From contig DEIL01000283.1 of the NCBI GenBank assembly GCA_002352445.1, forward strand, positions 1-6,081: a stretch of DNA of 6,081 nt. Direction: 5' to 3'. This document shows positions 1 to 5,679 of this stretch, one piece after another. The notes beneath the pieces are model-generated. The model made no database searches and had not been told where the DNA came from. It saw only the letters and a list, made by a program, of their open reading frames with translations. This stretch comes from Desulfobulbaceae bacterium UBA2775 (GTDB taxonomy: Bacteria; Desulfobacterota; Desulfobulbia; Desulfobulbales; Desulfocapsaceae). The first letter of the stretch is position 1; each line of letters begins with the position of its first letter. A program made the position numbers and the translations under genes.

Positions 1-918
1 CTCGGTCTTGGAACCTGGAAATCAAACAAGAACCAGGTTAATAACGCGGTTAAAAAAGCACTTACCCTTGGCTATCGTCATATCGATTGTGCCCCCGCCT
101 ATGATAATGAAAATGAGGTTGGTGAAGCCATCTCCTACGCTATCGAAAAAGGCGTGGCAAACCGGGAAGATCTATGGATCACCTCAAAACTGTGGAACAA
201 TGCACATGCGCCTGAGGATGTTGAACCGGCACTGAAAAAAACTCTGAAAGACCTTCACCTTGACTATCTTGACCTCTACCTGATTCACTGGCCGGTAGTC
301 GTTCGTCCAGACATTTATTTCCCTCGAGGCGGCGAAGACCTTATCCCCCTCTCTGAGGTTCCCACCCTTGAGACCTGGCAGGCAATGGAGGCATGTGTTG
401 GTAAAGGGTTGATCCAACAGATAGGTGTCTGCAATTTCAGTATAAAAAAACTTGGTGAACTTGTAGAGACGTCTACTATCAAACCTGTAGTAAACCAGGT
501 TGAACTCCATCCGTACCTCCAGCAAAATGAGATGCTCAGCTATTGTAAAAAGAATCATATAGCCCTGACTGCATATTCTCCCCTGGGCTCTGCAGATCGG
601 CCCAAGCGTCTGAAGAAAGCGAATGAACCAGCCCTGCTTACCAACCCAAAAATTGCTGAAATAGCAGAAAAACACTCTAAAACACCCGGACAGATTCTTC
701 TGAGTTGGGGGTTGCAAAGGGGAACCGTGGTCATTCCAAAATCTGTTAATCCCGGTCGCCTCAAAGAAAACCTTACAACTGCAGAACTCAGCCTCAAACT
801 TGACGAAGCAGATATGACAGCGATAGCCGAACTCGACCTGGGATACAGGTATGTTGACGGCTCTTTCTGGACAACTCCGGGATCACCCTATACTATGGAA
901 GAACTGTGGGATGAGTAG
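1..918 (+). CDS. Aldo/keto reductase, 5' end cut by window edge
   Basis: The frame is open from base 1 and gives 305 residues to the TAG stop. The family is usually 310-330 residues, so only about 10-15 N-terminal residues are missing. An internal GTG at 154 is not the real start, because family sequence continues upstream of it. The protein begins with LGLGTW, the first strand of the TIM barrel. The AKR catalytic tetrad is complete: Asp29 and Tyr34 (HIDCAPAYDNE), Lys63 (TSKLW) and His96 (IHWP). The NADPH-binding segment IPKSVNPGRLKEN lies at 245-257, with Lys247, Ser248, Arg253 and Asn257. The C-terminus (FWTTPGSPYTMEELWDE) is typical of AKRs that resemble eukaryotic aldehyde reductase. By family, it is a cytoplasmic NADPH-dependent reductase of aldehydes or ketones; the substrate cannot be told from sequence. 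Its last 26 bp overlap the convergent phytase-like gene, and no terminator is visible. Confidence 0.95.
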   Translation, partial: LGLGTWKSNKNQVNNAVKKALTLGYRHIDCAPAYDNENEVGEAISYAIEKGVANREDLWITSKLWNNAHAPEDVEPALKKTLKDLHLDYLDLYLIHWPVVVRPDIYFPRGGEDLIPLSEVPTLETWQAMEACVGKGLIQQIGVCNFSIKKLGELVETSTIKPVVNQVELHPYLQQNEMLSYCKKNHIALTAYSPLGSADRPKRLKKANEPALLTNPKIAEIAEKHSKTPGQILLSWGLQRGTVVIPKSVNPGRLKENLTTAELSLKLDEADMTAIAELDLGYRYVDGSFWTTPGSPYTMEELWDE

Positions 919-2002
919 CATCCGTTTTTAATGCAAAAATAAGAATCTGGGTGAACTGCTTCCAGGAGAAGTTATTGTCACTGATTACCACCAGGGATCT
1001 TCTTCCATCGGATAAATCCGGGCCCAAACTCATTCCCTCCAGATTATCCAGAGGGATACCAAGGGTCTCAAAATTGAGAATCAGTTCCTTAGACAGGGTC
1101 AAAGGAAGGTCTGCATCATCTTTGTTTTTAACGAACGTTCGGTAGAGACGAATATTAAAGCCTTTCCCTTCTGAATACGCTCTCTCGAGGGCAAGATAGC
1201 AACCTTCATCCTGCAGGGCCACCAGCTCCACAAGGCCATTTACATGTAAGGTGCCCGGCACTGCAGGTGGTTCGGGAACACGGTCGGTCAAATATACATA
1301 CTCATTCACAACTTCTCTGCTCTCTCTATCAAAGACAATCAGGCGGCTGGAGGAAGTTTGAGTGAGTGTGGCGCCAGGTCCATCCTGCACCAGAGCATTC
1401 TCGGAAGCTGTGGTAAGGAACCTGCCACCGGGTGAGAGGGTCAGTGATTCAAAGCCCATGTTATCTCTGACCCCCCGATTACCATCAGACGATGGCAAAA
1501 ACTTTTCCGGCACTGTCATCGTTTTAAGCTGTTTCCCTGCGGGACTGAAGAATGCGACAAAAGGAGGGATGAGTTTTCCAGCCACCCCTTCCGAGCTGAT
1601 AAACAGGCTGCCGTTTTCGGTCACTGCTATACCTTCAAGATCTACAGAGCCCGCTTTAAAAGTTTTCCCCTCTTCATTTTGCAATAAGGTTACGCCGCTA
1701 ATTTTAACAAAACTTTTATTCACCTTGTTTTCCGGGATATCGATAGCCAGCGTGTAGAACCTTGCCGGCTGTCTTAGACTCCGATCATCTGAAATCACAT
1801 AGTAAATATCCTCCAGAGGAGCATAGCTGATACCGGACAGCCCTCCCACCTCGGTGTTTTCATACATCAATCCGGTAGGCAAAATCACCTCAACCAGCAG
1901 TTCCATCTCCATTGCATCCCCGCTGGATGAGGTCATAAAGAGACACCAGAGCAGTGTAAAAACCAGGATACGTGTTAACATTTTTATTCTCAGCACATTC
2001 AT
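893..2002 (-). CDS. Secreted phytase-like esterase-domain protein (PF13449 type)
   Basis: The protein has 369 residues from the chosen start. A hydrophobic stretch at about 9-23 after Arg/Lys residues, then a polar SSSGDA segment, indicates a Sec signal peptide and a periplasmic or extracellular site. The mature part carries the hallmarks of the 'esterase-like activity of phytase' family, a beta-propeller-like fold: GGLSGISY (53-60) with VISDDRS (69-75), DLEGIA (121-126), NMGFESLTLSP (181-191), DNLEG (319-323) and ISDNNF (340-345). Family members are often annotated as phytase-like, but biochemical proof is thin, so phosphate release from phytate is only a possibility. The frame extends 17 codons further upstream, but ATG 2002 is preferred because AGGTAG lies just before it; ATG 1981 (MLTRILVF) is a second option with the same signal peptide. 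The gene is divergent from the DUF302 gene, and its 3' end lies inside the aldo/keto reductase gene. Confidence 0.88.
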   Translation of the reverse strand: MNVLRIKMLTRILVFTLLWCLFMTSSSGDAMEMELLVEVILPTGLMYENTEVGGLSGISYAPLEDIYYVISDDRSLRQPARFYTLAIDIPENKVNKSFVKISGVTLLQNEEGKTFKAGSVDLEGIAVTENGSLFISSEGVAGKLIPPFVAFFSPAGKQLKTMTVPEKFLPSSDGNRGVRDNMGFESLTLSPGGRFLTTASENALVQDGPGATLTQTSSSRLIVFDRESREVVNEYVYLTDRVPEPPAVPGTLHVNGLVELVALQDEGCYLALERAYSEGKGFNIRLYRTFVKNKDDADLPLTLSKELILNFETLGIPLDNLEGMSLGPDLSDGRRSLVVISDNNFSWKQFTQILIFALKTDATHPTVLP

Positions 2003-2010
2003 AACTACCT
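2003..2010 (-). promoter_or_regulatory. Ribosome binding site that sets the phytase-like start
   Basis: On the minus strand the bases read AGGTAGTT immediately before ATG 2002, which puts AGG 5 nt from the start codon. The longer frame starting at 2053 has no comparable site and would put 17 polar residues ahead of the signal peptide. This is why the shorter start was chosen. Confidence 0.6.
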
Positions 2011-2059
2011 GAAAAATACTGTAACAGTGTTGTCTTCTGACTTTTATTCCCATTCACCA

Positions 2060-2087
2060 TTGCCAAAGGACCGATAAGATATATGGT
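2060..2087 (+). promoter_or_regulatory. Possible sigma-70 promoter for the DUF302-radical SAM unit
   Basis: TTGCCA (2060-2065; 5 of 6 matches to the -35 consensus) is followed after 16 bp by TATGGT (2082-2087; 4 of 6 matches to the -10). This lies in the 129 bp divergent region, about 45 bp before the DUF302 start. The match is modest and no operator was recognised. No convincing promoter for the opposite gene was seen in the same region. Confidence 0.3.
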
Positions 2088-2131
2088 GATTCCTTAGTTC
2101 TTTTTATTAACAACAACCAGGAGTATTTACT

Positions 2132-2581
2132 ATGAAAGTATTTGTTATTTTGATAACCCTATTCTCTTTTACCTGCACAATTGTTCAGGCAGCAGAAGGA
2201 CTGATCAACAAAACCAGCAGCTACAATGTACAGAAAACTATGGATCGATTTGAAAAAATCGTCAAAGATAAAGGTTTCAACGTCGTTGCCCGGGTAAACC
2301 ATACTGCTGCAGCAATAAAATCGGGATCTACACTTCGACCGACAGAGTTGCTCATCTTTGGTAATCCAAAACTCGGGACCCAGCTTATGCAGAGTAATCA
2401 GACCATTGGAATTGACCTGCCGCTCAAGGTTCTGGTGTGGGAAGATGATAAAGGCACTGTAACCCTGAGTTATAACGATCCAACCTGGCTGCAAAAACGA
2501 CATGGTATTTCTGACCGGAATAAAACATTTGCAAAAATGACCGGTGCTCTGAATAAATTCAGCGATAGTGCAATAAATTAA
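2132..2581 (+). CDS. Secreted DUF302 family protein
   Basis: This is a 149-residue protein. Residues 1-20 form a typical signal peptide (short basic start, hydrophobic core FVILITLFSFTCTI, cleavage likely after VQA). The remainder is one DUF302 domain (PF03625), shown by the block RPTELLIFGNPKLGTQLMQ (about 68-86) followed by GIDLPLKVLVWEDD (about 93-106). Cys15 is in the signal core and is not a lipobox, so the mature protein should be soluble and periplasmic. The function of DUF302 is unknown; the fold is small alpha/beta. The start is supported by AGGAG (2119-2123), 8 nt before the ATG. The gene heads a two-gene unit, with a radical SAM protein beginning 4 nt after its stop. Family assignment is firm; role is not. 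Confidence 0.93.
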   Translation: MKVFVILITLFSFTCTIVQAAEGLINKTSSYNVQKTMDRFEKIVKDKGFNVVARVNHTAAAIKSGSTLRPTELLIFGNPKLGTQLMQSNQTIGIDLPLKVLVWEDDKGTVTLSYNDPTWLQKRHGISDRNKTFAKMTGALNKFSDSAIN

Positions 2582-2585
2582 TTAC

Positions 2586-3494
2586 ATGAGAAAAATAGCT
2601 TTCGGCTATTCAACCCGCTGTAATATTAGATGCTCCCATTGTGTGGCCGCTGAAGATATACCCGACAATGCGAAGATGGAGCTTGGCAGGGCCAAAGAAA
2701 TCATCAGGGATATGGCTGCTGCCGATGTTACCGGCATTAGTTTTACAGCGGGTGAACCGTTTATCTATTTTGATGATCTACTGGAATTGGTGACTCTCTG
2801 CCGACAGTTGAATATTTATACCAGAATCGTCACCAACAGCTACTGGGCAAAGACTCCGGAAGAAGCGAATCTAAGGCTCAGCACACTCAAACAGTGCGGG
2901 CTTTCCCAGCTGCGCATCAGTTACAGCAGATGGCATCAGCAGCACGTTCCCTGCCAGAATGTACTGAACTCTGCCCGGGGCAGCGTAATTGCAGGAATTG
3001 ATTACTTCGTCTCTTTTGTCACCGATTTTTCAGAAAAAGACGACACATATGAACAATTTCTCCGAGAACATGAGCTTATCTTCTTCCCGGAACCGGTCAT
3101 TTATGCAGGACGAGCAAACTCATTTGGCCGAAAAACGATCTTTACTGATTACCAGGAAAATCGCTGTGTCATGAACCCCTATCTCGCACCGGATCTGACA
3201 ATGTACGCATGTTGTGATGCGGGCAGTCACTTTAACACTACCAATTTTTTCAATCTCGGCAACCTCAACACCTATTCAGTTGATCAACTCTTTACCAAGA
3301 GCGAAACCTCCGCACTCTATAACTGCATCCGGTCCATGGGTATCACCAATATAGCGTCCTTTGTCGGGATTAAAGCTCGCGAAATCGTAACCTACCGCAA
3401 ATGCGAACTCTGTGAAAAGCTGTTTAACTCACCGGACACTCTGCTGAGCCTGCAAAAAGCCGCAAAAACAGAGCTGCAAAAATGGGTAAGGTAA
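2586..3494 (+). CDS. Radical SAM protein with C-terminal cysteine-rich (SPASM-like) region
   Basis: This is a 302-residue cytoplasmic protein. The radical SAM CxxxCxxC signature is intact: Cys12, Cys16 and Cys19 in TRCNIRCSHC, ligating the 4Fe-4S cluster that cleaves S-adenosylmethionine. The SAM-binding GGEP motif appears as AGEP (55-58), and TNSYWA (83-88) is the next conserved strand. The C-terminal third has Cys194, Cys209-Cys210, Cys247 and Cys273-x-x-Cys276, resembling an auxiliary-cluster SPASM or twitch region without the standard spacing. SPASM enzymes often modify peptides or proteins, but the substrate here is unknown. The start is fixed: an in-frame stop lies at 2574-2576, and the next Met (31) would lose the cluster motif. 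No Shine-Dalgarno precedes the ATG, so translation probably depends on ribosomes finishing the DUF302 gene. No precursor-peptide gene is evident beside it. Confidence 0.93.
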   Translation: MRKIAFGYSTRCNIRCSHCVAAEDIPDNAKMELGRAKEIIRDMAAADVTGISFTAGEPFIYFDDLLELVTLCRQLNIYTRIVTNSYWAKTPEEANLRLSTLKQCGLSQLRISYSRWHQQHVPCQNVLNSARGSVIAGIDYFVSFVTDFSEKDDTYEQFLREHELIFFPEPVIYAGRANSFGRKTIFTDYQENRCVMNPYLAPDLTMYACCDAGSHFNTTNFFNLGNLNTYSVDQLFTKSETSALYNCIRSMGITNIASFVGIKAREIVTYRKCELCEKLFNSPDTLLSLQKAAKTELQKWVR

Positions 3495-3523
3495 GGTGCT
3501 CCTAGTACTGTCAATAGTTGATA

Positions 3524-4414
3524 TCATACTCCACTATAAATCAACTCAACCCAGCGATCTCCTGTAAAAACACCATCTCCCCAGGTTTCTTCCAGATCCG
3601 CCAGGGGTTTGGAAGCCGCAGCTTCCCGGGCAGTCTTGCCATCAGCTTTCAGCTTTCGTAGTCGGTCATAGGCAGTCCAGAGCATCTCACGATAACTCTC
3701 CAGCTGTACTCTATTCGCCAAGGGCCCATGGCCCGGAATTATTTTTGTACTGCCATCAACCAGAGATAGAATTGCATCAACACCCTGGATTGTTCCTCGC
3801 AGAGAACCACCATGATTGACATCTATAAAGGGATAGAAACCATTGAACAGGATATCTCCCGCATGGATAACATTAGCCTCTTCAAAATAGATAAAGCTAT
3901 CGCCATCGGTATGAGCGTGGGCAACATGTATGGCCCGGACAGTGTCATCATTAATATGAAAGCTGATACCTTCAGAAAAAGTAACCACAGGCAACCCTTC
4001 CGGGTCAGTGGCTTCCGACTTCACATCAAATGCTTTAAGAAAGGAACCGGTTTTCAATCGTTCACGTACATTATCATGTGAAAAAATCAAGGTGCCTCCT
4101 TCGCCGAGATTTTCATTTCCACCTGTATGGTCACCATGATAATGCGTGTTGATCAGAAACTTGGGATAATCCCCACCAACAGATTTGATAGCCTCGACAA
4201 TTTTTTCTGTAAGAGGGGCAAAGTTGTCGTCGATTAAAAAGGTTCCATCCTCGCCAATAAAAATACCTACATTTCCTCCCTTTCCTGCAATCATGTATAT
4301 CTGTTCAGCGACAGGAATAGGGGAAATTTTTTCAGCATCAGCTTGTACGATCATTGTATACGATAGAAACCAGAGAGTCAGTACAGATAAAATTACTATG
4401 TTCTTACATCTCAT
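3524..4414 (-). CDS. Secreted metallo-beta-lactamase-fold hydrolase
   Basis: The protein has 296 residues. Residues 1-25 form a signal peptide (MRCKN, hydrophobic core to about 23, cleavage after VQA or ADA), indicating a periplasmic enzyme. The two-metal site is complete: His91, His93, Asp95 and His96 in THYHGDHTGG, His168 (AHAHTDGD, where His166 also occurs), Asp187 (HAGDILF) and His229 (PGHG). This is the ligand set of class B3-like and glyoxalase II-like MBL hydrolases. The sequence looks like the general periplasmic group near SoxH and quinoprotein-associated hydrolases, not a dedicated beta-lactamase, so the substrate is open. The start is secure: the minus strand reads AGGAGG (4421-4426) 6 nt before the ATG. 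The gene converges on the radical SAM gene with 29 bp between stops and no hairpin terminator seen there. Confidence 0.94.
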   Translation of the reverse strand: MRCKNIVILSVLTLWFLSYTMIVQADAEKISPIPVAEQIYMIAGKGGNVGIFIGEDGTFLIDDNFAPLTEKIVEAIKSVGGDYPKFLINTHYHGDHTGGNENLGEGGTLIFSHDNVRERLKTGSFLKAFDVKSEATDPEGLPVVTFSEGISFHINDDTVRAIHVAHAHTDGDSFIYFEEANVIHAGDILFNGFYPFIDVNHGGSLRGTIQGVDAILSLVDGSTKIIPGHGPLANRVQLESYREMLWTAYDRLRKLKADGKTAREAAASKPLADLEETWGDGVFTGDRWVELIYSGV

Positions 4415-4454
4415 TTTATTCCTCCTGCTTAATTTGTATCCTGAATGTTAAAGG

Positions 4455-4493
4455 TGCCGTAAAAAGCCCGATGCTATGTCATTCCCGCGCAGG
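4455..4493 (+). repeat. Partial copy of a dispersed repeat (left arm)
   Basis: These 39 bases match 5500-5538 at 33 positions without gaps, including an identical run GTCATTCCCGCGCAGG (4478-4493). The right half of the element is not recognisable. In its place lies a small AGGAGT/ACTCCT inverted pair (4506-4511 and 4522-4527). The copy begins 41 bp upstream of the MBL-fold start codon, so it sits where that gene's promoter should be. Confidence 0.75.
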
Positions 4494-4874
4494 CAAAAAT
4501 CCAGAAGGAGTTTAGTGCCTTACTCCTGGAAAGCTGTAATAAAAAACAAGAAATTTGGATAATCCTTTTAAAATCAAGACTTACATCTAGTACAAAGACA
4601 CTTATCCAAGCATTCTAAAAGTTCCGATTAATTCGGGTTGGAAATGACTCAGTTTTGGCAAAATAGAGTTTTTTCGACATCATCACAATTGATTATATGA
4701 GACGGTATCATTAGATGAACCGTTTAATACAGACACTAAGGTACAGCCACAATGTGGTATCATTACGATTTGCACTCAAATCCTGGTTGTCAACGATCAG
4801 CAGATAAATACTGTCACTACGAATAGACTCAGAACAGGTTGCTGGAAGGGATTTGGATGAAGTTGCTCAGGCTG
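4494..4874. other. Non-coding stretch with no recognised gene
   Basis: This stretch is AT-rich, and I found no open frame with coding character on either strand. Besides the left arm of the 38 bp inverted repeat, it contains a 10 bp direct repeat GGTATCATTA at 4704-4713 and 4756-4765. A 30-codon frame starting at 4715 is too short and featureless to call. Confidence 0.6.
4602..4639 (+). repeat. 38 bp imperfect inverted repeat, left arm
   Basis: The reverse complement of these bases matches 5130-5167 at 34 of 38 positions. The outermost 20 bases (4602-4621) are a perfect match to 5148-5167. Similarity fades outward for about 10 further bases, with mostly transition differences, as in an old repeat. 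The arms enclose about 490 bp, so the unit could be a decayed insertion element or two opposed copies of an interspersed repeat. No transposase is visible inside. Confidence 0.8.
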
Positions 4875-5063
4875 CTATCTTTTGCTTTGGCCTATGTTCA
4901 CCAGAAGTTCGGGCCAGTTCATTGGCGACAAGTGCTCCAAGCACCAACGTGCCACCACACCCGCCATGCTCCAGAGAAAAGTTACAAAGATCATCATAAA
5001 TACAGCTCGAGAGTGTGACCTAGTATTCAAGAGAGGTAAAAAAGTTGCAGGACGCAGCTTAAA
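4875..5063 (-). pseudogene. Decayed N-terminal fragment of an EamA/DMT-family transporter
   Basis: The minus strand is open from a TAA (5064-5066) to a TAG (4875-4877). From ATG 4997 it reads MMIFVTFLWSMAGVVAR, then a leucine/tryptophan-rich tail ending SKR. The block TFLWSMAGVVAR with the following LEH strongly resembles the first transmembrane helix of EamA-domain transporters, typically T-LLWS-AGVV-RHLE. After about 20 residues the resemblance stops, and none of the other nine expected helices is found in any frame. Intact members have about 290-300 residues, so this would be a remnant of under a tenth. It lies between the arms of the 38 bp inverted repeat. The call rests on my recognition of one motif; chance similarity is possible. 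Confidence 0.5.
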
Positions 5064-5129
5064 TTATAATTGGTTCTTTTAATTTAATATTGGGGAAAAA
5101 CCTATGGAAACATAAGGTAGTAAAAATCT

Positions 5130-5167
5130 AACCCGAACAAATCGAAGCTTTTAGAATGCTTGGATAA
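5130..5167 (-). repeat. 38 bp imperfect inverted repeat, right arm
   Basis: This is the partner of 4602-4639 (34 of 38 bases, with a 20 bp perfect outer core at 5148-5167). The four mismatches cluster in the middle of the arm (5138-5147). No clear target-site duplication was found outside the two arms. Confidence 0.8.
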
Positions 5168-5197
5168 ATACCTTGGTGATATCCATGGGTATCGGAA

Positions 5198-5247
5198 CAT
5201 GCTACTTGCCATTTCTGCAGTGAGAGGGTAGCATGATTATGCTATCT
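5198..5247 (+). repeat. Three-arm set of mutually exclusive stem-loops
   Basis: CATGCTAC (5198-5205) is perfectly complementary to GTAGCATG (5228-5235). The second arm can instead pair with the bases that follow it: 5226-5234 with 5239-5247 make a 9-pair RNA stem with two G-U pairs around a GATT loop. The two pairings cannot coexist. The set lies 41 bp upstream of the 57-codon gene. No U-tract follows, so it is not an obvious intrinsic terminator. Confidence 0.4.
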
Positions 5248-5287
5248 ATTCTTAATTGAGAAGAATTCACCCATTCTCCCTGGAACC

Positions 5288-5461
5288 ATGAATAACTTAG
5301 GCCCCTATAAAAAATACATAATTGCAGCAGCGGTTATTCAATCCATTATAGTCATTATTGTGGGATTCATTCTCTTTAAATCAAAGGCAATGAAAGATCC
5401 CCTGGAGCACGAAGGGCAGGAAAATCCTGGAGTGGAAGAGCCATTGAAACGTAGTAACTGA
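5288..5461 (+). CDS. Small single-pass membrane protein, 57 residues, unrecognised
   Basis: An intact short frame runs from ATG to TGA. It has a polar, lysine-containing start (MNNLGPYKKY), one strongly hydrophobic segment at about 11-30 (IIAAAVIQSIIVIIVGFILF), then KSK and a charged, mostly acidic tail ending LKRSN. The lysines on both flanks make topology uncertain; a cytoplasmic tail after KSK is plausible. I recognise no family. Support comes from the clean helix with charged boundaries in a frame without stops. Against it, the ribosome site is poor (only GGA 3 nt from the ATG) and no partner gene adjoins. It stands alone between the stem-loop region and the miniature element, about 0.9 kb from the nearest intact upstream gene. 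Confidence 0.5.
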   Translation: MNNLGPYKKYIIAAAVIQSIIVIIVGFILFKSKAMKDPLEHEGQENPGVEEPLKRSN

Positions 5462-5487
5462 ACTCCCCTGTCCCGAATTGTCCCCTC

Positions 5488-5634
5488 TATTAATGATGGT
5501 GTCGAAAAAAGTCCCATGCATTGTCATTCCCGCGCAGGAGGGAATCCATAACGTACTGAAACAACTGGATTCCAGCATGCTCTGGAATGACGGCTTAGTG
5601 AAGAATTTGGGTTTTTACTAGTTCATCATTAATA
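5488..5634. mobile_element. MITE-like miniature inverted-repeat element flanked by TA
   Basis: The ends are perfect 11 bp inverted repeats: TATTAATGATG (5488-5498) and CATCATTAATA (5624-5634). If the outer TA pairs are the target duplication, the element is 143 bp (5490-5632), as expected for miniature elements mobilised by IS630/Tc1-mariner transposases. Inside are further nested inverted pairs. GTCATTCC (5523-5530) pairs with GGAATGAC (5584-5591), and GGAATCCA (5541-5548) pairs with TGGATTCC (5566-5573). Each half also has its own hairpin: ATTCCC/GGGAAT (5526-5545), and ATTCCAG with CTGGAAT (5569-5588). There is no coding capacity. A partial relative lies at 4455-4493. The core is the kind of sequence seen as REP-like dispersed repeats in several proteobacterial genomes. 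Confidence 0.7.
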
Positions 5635-5679
5635 ACATATCAGACCGAAAAAATATCAATAAGGACCAGAGTTCTTTTT

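Noticed and set aside
184..717. 177-codon minus-strand frame
   Set aside because: It is the shadow of the aldo/keto reductase, whose catalytic tetrad is complete on the plus strand.
1362..1757. 131-codon plus-strand frame
   Set aside because: It is antisense to the phytase-like gene, which has clear family motifs; this frame has none.
3495..3523. Possible bidirectional terminator between the convergent radical SAM and MBL-fold genes
   Set aside because: Only a short AGTACT palindrome is present; there is no stable stem and no T-run.
4704..4765. 10 bp direct repeat GGTATCATTA as an operator pair or CRISPR-like unit
   Set aside because: There are only two copies, without symmetry or an adjacent promoter; chance or old duplication explains it.
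4857..4985. Short plus-strand frame starting MKLLRLLSFALAYVHQ, resembling a signal peptide
   Set aside because: It lies antisense to the transporter-like fragment, is only about 40 codons long, and its tail (His, Pro and Cys rich) looks non-coding.
4882..5082. 66-codon plus-strand frame over the same interval
   Set aside because: Its composition is not protein-like, no family is recognisable, and the opposite strand carries the better motif.
5381..5578. 65-codon minus-strand frame across the miniature element
   Set aside because: It translates palindromic repeat sequence (SCAGMT is the usual spurious product of this repeat) and the antisense of the small membrane gene.
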